A stretch of 64,000 nucleotides of DNA. Source: Candidatus Magnetominusculus dajiuhuensis (GTDB lineage: Bacteria > Nitrospirota > Thermodesulfovibrionia > Thermodesulfovibrionales > Magnetobacteriaceae). A program made the position numbers and the translations under genes. This document shows positions 57,979-64,000 of the stretch, piece by piece (the first letter of the stretch is position 1; each line of letters begins with the position of its first letter). The notes below the pieces were generated by a model, which did no database searches, was not told the DNA's origin, and saw nothing but the letters and a program-made list of their open reading frames with translations. The stretch is taken from NCBI GenBank assembly GCA_015233465.1, contig JADFXP010000003.1, positions 1-64,000 on the forward strand, given 5' to 3'.

Positions 57979-58086
57979 GTGTACAAGTATTTTATGAGCA
58001 GCATATCAAGGAGGAGTATTAAAAGGAGCAGGAAGTCAATTATATTTTGGCTTTACCAGATATATTTACATGTGGAGTTTTTGTGA
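57979..58086 (+). CDS. Small basic hydrophobic protein of 35 residues, copy 1
   Basis: GTG at 57979, 6 bp after AGGAGG, opens a 35-codon frame encoding a peptide with Lys/Arg-rich N-terminal half (SISRRSIKRSRKS) and a hydrophobic C-terminal half (IIFWLYQIYLHVEFL). An ATG one codon upstream is also possible. The copy before flagellin 5 has the same length with no indel, and most base differences are in third codon positions, which supports coding. No family is recognised. Confidence 0.45.
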   Translation: MYKYFMSSISRRSIKRSRKSIIFWLYQIYLHVEFL

Positions 58087-58131
58087 GATGAATTTAACAA
58101 ATAAGATAATACCCGTTTGTTTTAAAGATTT

Positions 58132-58157
58132 GGGCAGATACGCAGGTCTGCCCCTAG
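58132..58157. repeat. TAGGGG/CCCCTA interspersed palindromic repeat, copy 3 (short)
   Basis: GGGCAGATACGCAGGTCTGCC forms an imperfect palindrome and ends CCCCTAGG. It lies in a stretch that differs between the flagellin 4 and flagellin 5 upstream regions, so it looks inserted. Confidence 0.55.
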
Positions 58158-58371
58158 GAAATCTTTTAATTCCCCTTTTTTTAGAGGGGTGAATGGGGCA
58201 ATAGCCCCAAACCCGATTATAACGGGATATTTAGTGGATAAAATTATATAAGGATTTTTAAAGATATCTAAATTGGCAGAGATTTATAAAATTGATAGTT
58301 ATTACGCTAACGATTTATTAATGACGATGGTCACAAAAGGAGGTGATTAATCGGGTTTGGGGTTTTAAAAC

Positions 58372-58391
58372 GGGTCTTAGACCCTGCCCCA
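58372..58391. repeat. Hairpin-type repeat module, copy 9
   Basis: GGGTCTTAGACCC (58372-58384) with TGCCCC lies between two structured elements upstream of flagellin 4. The same module is at the same place before flagellin 5. Confidence 0.7.
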
Positions 58392-58419
58392 TCTTGACCA
58401 AATAGTCAAAAAGAGTTTA

Positions 58420-58530
58420 CAGGAAGTTTGCGGGCTAACCGTAAGAGCAGCTTAGACATGTACTTGAAATGGATTTCATGCGAAACATGAAAGGGATGTC
58501 AATGTTGTTAGGTGGCTGGACGCTATCCTG
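58420..58530 (+). ncRNA. Structured leader of flagellin 4
   Basis: Three nested stems can form: CAGGA/TCCTG (58420-58424 with 58526-58530), CTAAC/GTTAG (58435-58439 with 58507-58511) and GACAT/ATGTC (58455-58459 with 58496-58500), with GAAAT/ATTTC and CATG/CATG hairpins inside. The element ends 30 bp before the flagellin ATG. The flagellin 6 copy keeps the stems with changed bases. Confidence 0.6.
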
Positions 58531-58559
58531 ATTTTTTAAACACACAAGGAGGTTTCAAA

Positions 58560-60383
58560 ATGGCACTAGTAATTAACACGAATTTAACAGCATTAAACGC
58601 TCAAAGGAATCTGCGTAAAAGCGAAGGACCTTTGAACACCGCCATGCAAAGACTATCCTCAGGTTTAAGGATCAACTCTGCCAAGGACGATGCAGCAGGT
58701 TTGGCAATTGCAACAAGAATGGACGCTCAGGTTAGAGGTCTTACAGTTGCAATACGTAACGCTAATGACGGTTTAAGTTTTGCGCAGACCGCAGAAGGCG
58801 CTGTCAGTGAGATGGTCTCTGATGTCGAGAGGATATATGAGTTGTCAGTACAATCAGCAAGTTATAACACACCGCAGGACAGAAAGTCTATGGACGTTGA
58901 GGTAAAAGAGCTTATATCAGAGTTGGACAGGGTTGTCACGCAGACCAGATTTAATGGAGAACAATTCCTGAACAAACAAGTTAGCTGGAGCTATCAAGTT
59001 GGTACAAAGGTGGATGAAACAATCACCCTTAATACCAGAAATATCTCTCCAACAGCACTTGGCGTAACAACGACTTATAATGCGAAGTTTGATGAAAGCG
59101 ATGTATCTAAGGCAGCATGGTCAACCTATAAGGAATCCTCTAATGATGGTTTTGGTACTGATGTCAAGTTAAACGGCGTTGGTCTTGGCGGCGCAATCAG
59201 CGGCGCAGAGATAGAGAATAACTCAAAGGCTATTATTGACAGGGTCAATAAACACACTACCGAGACTAATATTAAGGCAATGTCATTTGGTAATGCCCTT
59301 GTAGGAAAAGATGCCCTTGCTGTTGCTTCAGAAGGCGTTGCAGCTCAATCTGGTTTTATGACTGTAAATGGTGTTGCTATCGGTTCTTTTGCAAAGGCTC
59401 AAATAACTGATGAAGAGAAGGCTCAGATAAAACAAGAGGTAACGTCAAAAGAAGGCGATCAGATACAAGCTAAACAGGCAGAACTTGAGGCAAACCGCGA
59501 TCAGATAACCGCTGATTTTCAGAAAAAGGTTGAGACTGGAGAGATCAAACGCACTGATGATCAAAAGGGTATGTCTGATAAAGACGTTGCAGGCGCCCTT
59601 GCTGATAAATATATCTCTAACGGCGGGACTGATCAGACTGTTAATGATAAGATTCATGCTGCAATAGCAAAGAAAACCGCGGATGCAATAGCTGTTGTTG
59701 TAAATGACAAGTCTACAGAGACAGGCGTAAAGGCATATGTAGTGTCGCAGTCAAGATTGGTTTTGGCAAACACTTCTGGGGCTGGTATTACAGTTCAAGT
59801 TGATGAATCACGTTATGTTTCTAAATCAGGAGATGCCACAAAGGATGTAACTCTTGGATTTAAGAGCGGAGCAGATGGCGATTCAGTAGACGGCGGTAAG
59901 AATGGAATGATTATTCTTAGCGATAAGCGTTTTGGAGTTGGCACTATCCAGTTTAGTACAGACAAAACCACCTCTTTATTTGGTTATGGGATGGTAACTC
60001 AAAATGGAGAACAGGCAAATATCCAGAATAAACGTGAAGCCTCAGACTCAATATCTTTGAGCAAGAAGTCCGTTGCCGACCTTTCAATAGACACGGCTGA
60101 CAATGCAAAACTCACAATGATGGTGTCAGAAGAGGTGCTTGATGTGCTTAATAGTTTTAAAAGCACAATCGGCGCAAAGATGAACAGAATAGAATCAACC
60201 GTTAGGAACTTGGATAACGTAAGAGAAAATATATCTGCTGCTAAGTCAAGAATACTTGATGCAGATTTTGCTACAGAAACTGCTGATATGACTAAGTCAA
60301 TGATCTTACATCAGGCAGGTATATCAATCTTATCGCAGGCAAATTCACTGCCGCAAGGCGTCCTTGCATTGTTGAGACAGTAA
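58560..60383 (+). CDS. fliC: Flagellin 4
   Basis: The start at 58560 follows AAGGAGG; an in-frame earlier start lies in the leader element. The 607-residue protein has typical D0/D1 ends (ends VLALLRQ) and a central domain with VNGVAIGSFAK, a charged insert (about 290-380, with KQAELEANRDQ and SDKDVAGALADKY) and VNDKSTETGVKAY. Over most of its length it is nearly the same as flagellin 5, at DNA level too, so the pair arose by a recent duplication or was homogenised. Confidence 0.96.
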   Translation: MALVINTNLTALNAQRNLRKSEGPLNTAMQRLSSGLRINSAKDDAAGLAIATRMDAQVRGLTVAIRNANDGLSFAQTAEGAVSEMVSDVERIYELSVQSASYNTPQDRKSMDVEVKELISELDRVVTQTRFNGEQFLNKQVSWSYQVGTKVDETITLNTRNISPTALGVTTTYNAKFDESDVSKAAWSTYKESSNDGFGTDVKLNGVGLGGAISGAEIENNSKAIIDRVNKHTTETNIKAMSFGNALVGKDALAVASEGVAAQSGFMTVNGVAIGSFAKAQITDEEKAQIKQEVTSKEGDQIQAKQAELEANRDQITADFQKKVETGEIKRTDDQKGMSDKDVAGALADKYISNGGTDQTVNDKIHAAIAKKTADAIAVVVNDKSTETGVKAYVVSQSRLVLANTSGAGITVQVDESRYVSKSGDATKDVTLGFKSGADGDSVDGGKNGMIILSDKRFGVGTIQFSTDKTTSLFGYGMVTQNGEQANIQNKREASDSISLSKKSVADLSIDTADNAKLTMMVSEEVLDVLNSFKSTIGAKMNRIESTVRNLDNVRENISAAKSRILDADFATETADMTKSMILHQAGISILSQANSLPQGVLALLRQ

Positions 60384-60446
60384 GCATAGTAGTTTAGTCT
60401 GAATAACAGCCGAAAAGTAATTGGCATTGTTGAGACAGTAAGCATA
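60366..60446 (+). repeat. Duplicated 3' end of flagellin 4
   Basis: The last codons and following bases (GCATTGTTGAGACAGTAAGC) at 60366 recur at 60424, 58 bp downstream. A similar but longer array follows flagellin 5. Confidence 0.85.
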
Positions 60447-60457
60447 TTAGGAATTTG

Positions 60458-60488
60458 GGATGGGGGATTCTCAATGAATTCCCCATCC
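60458..60488 (+). terminator. Terminator-like hairpin after flagellin 4
   Basis: GGATGGGGGATTC pairs with GAATTCCCCATCC (13 bp with one G-U) around TCAAT, followed by TTAAATTAATTT. The same hairpin follows flagellin 5. Confidence 0.78.
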
Positions 60489-60591
60489 TTAAATTAATTT
60501 ATGATTTTAGATTTATGATTTATGATTGGTAAAATCTTAAATCTGAAATTCTAAATTTGTATAAATATTATTACATACCAAGGAGGTATAT

Positions 60592-60699
60592 GTGTATCAG
60601 TATTTTATGAGCAGCATATCAAGGAAGAGTATTAATAAAGGCAAAAAGTCTATAACCTTTTGGCTTTATCAAATATATTTACACGTGGAGTTTTTGTGA
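60592..60699 (+). CDS. Small basic hydrophobic protein of 35 residues, copy 2
   Basis: GTG at 60592, after AAGGAGGTATAT, opens a frame equal in length to the one before flagellin 4 (SSISRKSINKGKKS, then FWLYQIYLHVEFL). By eye 16 bases differ from copy 1: 10 are in third positions, and six of the thirteen changed codons are synonymous. There is no ATG in this frame at the start, so GTG initiation is needed. Function unknown. Confidence 0.45.
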   Translation: MYQYFMSSISRKSINKGKKSITFWLYQIYLHVEFL

Positions 60700-60757
60700 G
60701 ATGAATCTTAATATAAAAAATATATAAGGTCATACAAGCCCTACACATTTTTGTCTT

Positions 60758-60832
60758 TGCAGGGGCAGCCGATACGGCTGTCCTGCTGAGCAATTGTGAA
60801 GGGTATTGTAGGGGGCATACGTGTTTGCCCTG
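60758..60832. repeat. TAGGGG/CCCCTA-type repeat, diverged copy 4
   Basis: GCAGGGGCAGCCGATACGGCTG and GTAGGGGGCATACGTGTTTG-type modules with GCCC ends occur here. They occupy the variable stretch between conserved upstream elements. Confidence 0.5.
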
Positions 60833-60963
60833 ATGAGATGAATATAAGATTTTTTAGAATATCTAAATTGGCAGAGATTTATAAAATTGACAGCTTTTGT
60901 TGTCGGTTATAAATGACGATGGTCACAAAAGGAGGTGATTAATCGGGTTTGGGGTTTTAAAAC

Positions 60964-60980
60964 GGGTCTTAGACCCTGCC
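60964..60980. repeat. Hairpin-type repeat module, copy 10
   Basis: GGGTCTTAGACCC (60964-60976) lies at the same place as the module before flagellin 4, between two structured elements. Confidence 0.7.
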
Positions 60981-61012
60981 CCATCTTGACCTGTAGTCAA
61001 AAAAAGAGTCAA

Positions 61013-61118
61013 CAGGAAGTTGGCGGGCTAACCGTATAAGCAGCAAGGACATTTGCTTGAAATGGAGATCATTTTAAACAGGGATGTCAGTGTTGTTAGG
61101 TGGCTGGACGCTATCCTG
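61013..61118 (+). ncRNA. Structured leader of flagellin 5
   Basis: CAGGA/TCCTG (61013-61017 with 61114-61118), CTAAC/GTTAG (61028-61032 with 61095-61099) and GACAT/ATGTC (61048-61052 with 61084-61088) match those of the flagellin 4 leader. The apical part differs in sequence. Confidence 0.6.
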
Positions 61119-61147
61119 ATGTTTTAAACACACAAGGAGGTTTCAAA

Positions 61148-62971
61148 ATGGCATTAGTAATTAACACGAACTTAACAGCATTAAATAGTCAAAGGAATCT
61201 GCGTAAAAGCGAAGGTCCTTTGAACACTGCCATGCAAAGACTATCCTCAGGTTTAAGGATCAACTCTGCCAAGGACGATGCAGCAGGTTTGGCAATTGCA
61301 ACAAGAATGGACGCGCAGGTTAGAGGTCTTTCAGTTGCAATACGTAACGCTAATGACGGTTTAAGTTTTGCGCAGACCGCAGAAGGCGCTGTCAGTGAGA
61401 TGGTCTCTGATGTTGAGAGGATATATGAGTTGTCAGTACAATCAGCAAGTTATAACACACCGCAGGACAGAAAGTCTATGGACGTTGAGGTAAAAGAGCT
61501 TATATCAGAGTTGGACAGGGTTGTCACGCAGACCAGATTTAATGGAGAACAATTCCTGAACAAACAAGTTAGCTGGAGCTATCAAGTTGGTACAAAGGTT
61601 GATGAAACAATCACCCTAAATACCAGAAATATCTCTCCAACAGCCCTTGGCGTAACTACGACTTATAATCAGAACTTTAATGAAAGTGATGTATCTAAGG
61701 CAGCATGGTCAACCTATAAGGGAGCAATGGATGAAAGTTTTGGCACTGACGTCAAATTAAATAACGTTGGTCTCGGCGGAGCAATAGCAGGTGAGGATAT
61801 AAAAAATTCCTCAAAAACTATTATTGACAGGGTCAACAAATACACTAATGAGACAAATGTTAAGGCAATGTCTTTTGGTAATGCCCTTGTAGGAAAAGAT
61901 GCCCTTGCTGTTGCTTCAGAAGGCGTTGCTGGTCAATCTGGTTTTATGACTGTAAATGGTGTTGCTATTGGTTCGTTTTCTAAGGCTCAAATATCTGATG
62001 AAGAGAAGGCTCAGATAAAACAAGAGGTAACATCAGCAGAAGGCGACCAGATTAAGGCTAAACAGGCAGAACTTGAGGCAAACCGCGATCAGATTACCGC
62101 TGATTTTCAGAAAAAGGTTGAGACTGGTGAGATCAAACGTACTGATGATCAAAAGGGCATGTCTGATAAAGATGTTGCAGGCGCCCTTGCTGATAAATAC
62201 ATCTCTAACGGCGGGTCTGATCAGACTGTCAATGAAAAAGTTCAGGGTGTAGTAGCAAAGAGAACTGCGGAGGCAATAGCTGTTGTTATCAATGACAAGT
62301 CAACAGAGACTGGAATTAAGGCATATGTAGTGTCGCAGTCAAGATTGGTTTTGGCTAACACAACTGGGGCTGGTATTACGCTTTCAGTTGATGAATCACG
62401 TTTTACTTCTAAGACAGGAGATGCCACTAAGGATGTAACGCTTGGATTTAAGACCGGAGCTAATGGCGATTCAGTTGAGGGCGGTAAGAATGGAATGATC
62501 ATTCTTAGCGATAAGCGTTTTGGAGTTGGCACTATCCAGTTTGGCAATGATAAGACTACCTCTCTATTTGGTTATGGAATGGTAACTCAAAATGGAGATC
62601 AGGCAAATATTCAACAAAAACGTGAAACCTCAGACTCTATAGCCTTGAGCAAGAAATCCGTTGCCGACCTTTCAATAGACACGGCTGATAATGCAAAACT
62701 CACAATGATGGTGTCAGAAGAGGTGCTTGATGTGCTTAACAGTTTCAAAAGCACAATCGGCGCAAAGATGAACAGAATAGAATCAACCGTTAGGAACTTG
62801 GATAACGTAAGAGAAAATATATCCGCTGCTAAGTCAAGAATACTTGATGCAGATTTTGCTACAGAAACTGCTGATATGACAAAGGCAATGATCTTACATC
62901 AGGCAGGTATATCAATCTTAGCGCAGTCAAATTCACTGCCGCAAAGTGTCCTTGCACTGTTGAGAACGTAA
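61148..62971 (+). CDS. fliC: Flagellin 5
   Basis: The 607-residue protein has the same length as flagellin 4 and nearly the same sequence; the differences cluster in the central domain (for example NNVGLGGAIAGEDI and VQGVVAKRTAEAI). The start at 61148 follows AAGGAGG. The ends are standard D0/D1, finishing VLALLRT. The central charged insert is present. Its start lies 2,588 bp from that of flagellin 4, the length of one duplication unit. Confidence 0.96.
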   Translation: MALVINTNLTALNSQRNLRKSEGPLNTAMQRLSSGLRINSAKDDAAGLAIATRMDAQVRGLSVAIRNANDGLSFAQTAEGAVSEMVSDVERIYELSVQSASYNTPQDRKSMDVEVKELISELDRVVTQTRFNGEQFLNKQVSWSYQVGTKVDETITLNTRNISPTALGVTTTYNQNFNESDVSKAAWSTYKGAMDESFGTDVKLNNVGLGGAIAGEDIKNSSKTIIDRVNKYTNETNVKAMSFGNALVGKDALAVASEGVAGQSGFMTVNGVAIGSFSKAQISDEEKAQIKQEVTSAEGDQIKAKQAELEANRDQITADFQKKVETGEIKRTDDQKGMSDKDVAGALADKYISNGGSDQTVNEKVQGVVAKRTAEAIAVVINDKSTETGIKAYVVSQSRLVLANTTGAGITLSVDESRFTSKTGDATKDVTLGFKTGANGDSVEGGKNGMIILSDKRFGVGTIQFGNDKTTSLFGYGMVTQNGDQANIQQKRETSDSIALSKKSVADLSIDTADNAKLTMMVSEEVLDVLNSFKSTIGAKMNRIESTVRNLDNVRENISAAKSRILDADFATETADMTKAMILHQAGISILAQSNSLPQSVLALLRT

Positions 62972-63119
62972 AGACAGGCAGAATATTAGCCGTTAAGATA
63001 TTTTGCACTGTTGAAAACGTAGACAGGCAGAATATTAGCCGTTAAGATATTTTGCACTGTTGAAAACGTAGACAGGCAGAATATTAGCCGTTAAGATATT
63101 TTGCACTGTTGAGAACGTA
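62952..63119 (+). repeat. Tandem repeat derived from the 3' end of flagellin 5
   Basis: TTGCACTGTTGARAACGTA starts at 62952, 63003, 63052 and 63101, so units are 51, 49 and 49 bp. The first unit contains the last codons and stop of the gene; the rest are noncoding echoes. The unit includes GACAGGCAGAATATTAGCC. Confidence 0.92.
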
Positions 63120-63136
63120 AACTTTATAGGAATTTG

Positions 63137-63166
63137 GGATGGGGATTCACTATGAATTCCCCATCC
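63137..63166 (+). terminator. Terminator-like hairpin after flagellin 5
   Basis: GGATGGGGATTC pairs with GAATTCCCCATCC around ACTAT, then TTGAAATTATT. It is the counterpart of the hairpin after flagellin 4. Confidence 0.78.
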
Positions 63167-63453
63167 TTGAAATTATTATTCAAAGGAGAAGAATTTGAAT
63201 AATGTAGTAAGAGGAAGTCCAAAGTATATTTATAAGTGACGAAATGTGCACGTCAAAGTTTTGTTGAGTTACACACGTAACATGCCTGCTGCCTTCCTGT
63301 AAAAAGGGAAGACAATAATGCTGCGTGTGGAAGGGCTTTTACGGATTTGGCAGAGTGTATAAAACCTAGCTATATGCTAACGGTAAACAGAAGGCGATGG
63401 CCGCAAAAGGAGGTGTGACTAAAGGTATTAAGGCCAAATTTGCCAAAGAGTTA

Positions 63454-63559
63454 ACAGGAAGTTGACAGTCTGACCGTAGCAGCAAAGGCATTGTTTGAAT
63501 GTATTTCAGATTAATGATGGAATATTGCCTTGTTGTCAGGTGGCTGGATGTTCTCCTGT
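63454..63559 (+). ncRNA. Structured leader of flagellin 6
   Basis: ACAGGA/TCCTGT (63454-63459 with 63554-63559), CTGAC/GTCAG (63470-63474 with 63535-63539) and AAGGCA/TGCCTT (63485-63490 with 63526-63531) can form. Relative to the leaders of flagellins 4 and 5 the second and third stems have changed on both sides, keeping pairing. Confidence 0.62.
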
Positions 63560-63585
63560 ATATAAACACACAAGGAGGTTTTACA

Positions 63586-64000
63586 ATGGCATTGACAATT
63601 AACACGAATCTATTGTCTCTAAACACCCAGAGAAATCTTCGTAAAAGCGAAGGTCCTCTAAACAGCGCCATGCAAAGACTATCCTCAGGTTTAAGAATCA
63701 ACTCTGCCAAGGACGATGCAGCAGGTTTGGCTATTGCTACAAGAATGGACGCTCAAGTTAGAGGTCTATCAGTTGCAATCCGAAACGCTAATGATGGTTT
63801 AAGTTTTGCGCAAACCGCAGAAGGCGCAGTCAGCGAGATGGTTTCTGATGTCGAGAGGATGTATGAACTGGCAGTACAATCAGCAAGTTATAACACCAAG
63901 CAGGACAGAGGTTCTATGGACTCTGAGGTCAAAGAGCTTATATCTGAGTTAGACAGAGTTGTTACGCAGACTAGATTTAACGGCGAGCAATTTCTCAATA
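63586..64000 (+). CDS. fliC: Flagellin 6, N-terminal part (cut by window end)
   Basis: ATG at 63586 follows AAGGAGG and encodes MALTINTNLLSLNTQRNL with the RLSSGLRINSAKDDAAG block and the QTRFNGEQFLN segment, so it is a full flagellin D0/D1 start. The frame is open to the window end. The first residues differ slightly from the other copies (MALT instead of MALV). Confidence 0.95.
   Translation, partial: MALTINTNLLSLNTQRNLRKSEGPLNSAMQRLSSGLRINSAKDDAAGLAIATRMDAQVRGLSVAIRNANDGLSFAQTAEGAVSEMVSDVERMYELAVQSASYNTKQDRGSMDSEVKELISELDRVVTQTRFNGEQFLN

Larger units (their letters stand above)
57815..58559 (+). other. 745-bp intergenic region before flagellin 4
   Basis: In order it holds a GGGCAGC/GCTGCCC stem (57832-57871), an AT-rich inverted repeat (about 57886-57940), a 35-codon frame (57979-58086), palindromic repeat modules (58132-58210), an element with the TGAC-GATG-GTCA hairpin, a GGGTCTTAGACCC repeat module, and the structured leader (58420-58530). 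Most parts recur before flagellin 5. Confidence 0.65.
60384..61147 (+). other. 764-bp intergenic region before flagellin 5
   Basis: It repeats the layout before flagellin 4: terminator hairpin, AT-rich inverted repeat, 35-codon frame (60592-60699), an inserted TAGGGG repeat stretch, the GATG-loop hairpin, GGGTCTTAGACCC and the structured leader. The repeat-rich middle part (about 60706-60837) is the part that differs. Confidence 0.65.
62972..63585 (+). other. 614-bp intergenic region before flagellin 6
   Basis: It holds the tandem repeat, a terminator hairpin, a region with TGACG/CGTCA and other small stems (about 63232-63320), the GGC-GATG-GCC hairpin (63393-63402) followed by AAAAGGAGG, a GGC/GCC hairpin (63432-63444) and the structured leader. 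No clear 35-codon frame is present here, unlike before flagellins 4 and 5. Confidence 0.6.

Noticed and set aside
58260-58290. Sigma-54 promoter TTGGCAGAGATTTATAA before flagellins 4 and 5
   Set aside because: The -24-like GG is present but the -12 GC is missing at the required spacing, and the flagellin 6 copy does not improve it.
53460-62971. Flagellin with protease insert (flagellinolysin)
   Set aside because: The central inserts were scanned for an HExxH metalloprotease motif and none was found; they are charged and helix-like.
62952-63119. CRISPR array
   Set aside because: The units repeat head to tail with no unique spacers and include the end of the flagellin gene.
63396-63467. Short frame starting MAAKGGVTKG before flagellin 6
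   Set aside because: The frame is not kept in the two other copies, where a stop follows after a few codons, and it lies across two hairpins.
57815-63585. Known c-di-GMP (GEMM) riboswitch in the flagellin leaders
   Set aside because: Some short motifs such as GCAAAG and CGATGG recall GEMM-I, but the required core sequences and their order are not present.

Overview
The window looks like the chromosome of an AT-rich, motile, nitrogen-fixing Gram-negative bacterium. A secretin, a TonB protein, OmpA- and FecR-type envelope proteins and several lipoproteins show the diderm envelope. The combination of an MSH/type IV pilus system, a fused nifEN, NifI-type PII proteins and a large flagellin family fits an uncultivated lineage near Nitrospirota or Desulfobacterota. 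That placement is an inference from gene content, not from a marker gene. No rRNA, tRNA, transposase or CRISPR array was seen.

Region 1 (1-19.1 kb) is a surface-fibre region. On the minus strand lie two convoys of MSH-like pilus assembly genes: a PilM-PilN fusion and a PilO-like protein followed by a PAS/GAF histidine kinase and a receiver protein, then a GspB-like protein, secretin, MshE ATPase, MshG platform and an ExeA-like ATPase with an SH3 tail. On the plus strand lie a pilin carrying two Ig-like domains and a minor-pilin set (FimT/GspH, PilV, PilW, PilX). A NapH/NapG-like iron-sulfur fusion protein interrupts them.

Region 2 (19.1-33.1 kb) is mixed housekeeping and signalling: an aminopeptidase P family enzyme, two tandem paralogous sensor kinases, an O6-alkylguanine methyltransferase, TonB, an LsrG-like monooxygenase with an iron alcohol dehydrogenase, a PIN toxin-antitoxin pair and a FecR-OmpA-CHASE2 cyclase operon. 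Short hairpin repeats separate many of these units.

Region 3 (31.5-43.6 kb) is a molybdenum nitrogenase cluster. nifA is transcribed away from nifH-nifD-nifK-nifEN, followed by nifX, nifI1, nifI2, a nif-type ferredoxin and a GNAT protein; then nifB and a hesA-like gene. Two NifA upstream activator sites with nearly identical spacing to -24/-12 promoters precede nifH and nifB, so NifA probably drives both units. A MNT/HEPN toxin-antitoxin pair, an oligopeptide-type binding lipoprotein and two sugar genes follow.

Region 4 (47.8-64 kb) is a flagellar filament locus: five complete flagellins of about 600 residues and the start of a sixth, with flaG, fliD and two fliS genes. The flagellins have an unusual charged insertion that splits a Flagellin_IN-like domain. 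Their intergenic regions (600-900 bp) carry repeated, apparently structured leader elements with compensatory base changes, decoy-like Shine-Dalgarno sequences, and a duplicated 35-codon reading frame that looks coding. This leader/small-ORF system is the most interesting undescribed material in the window.
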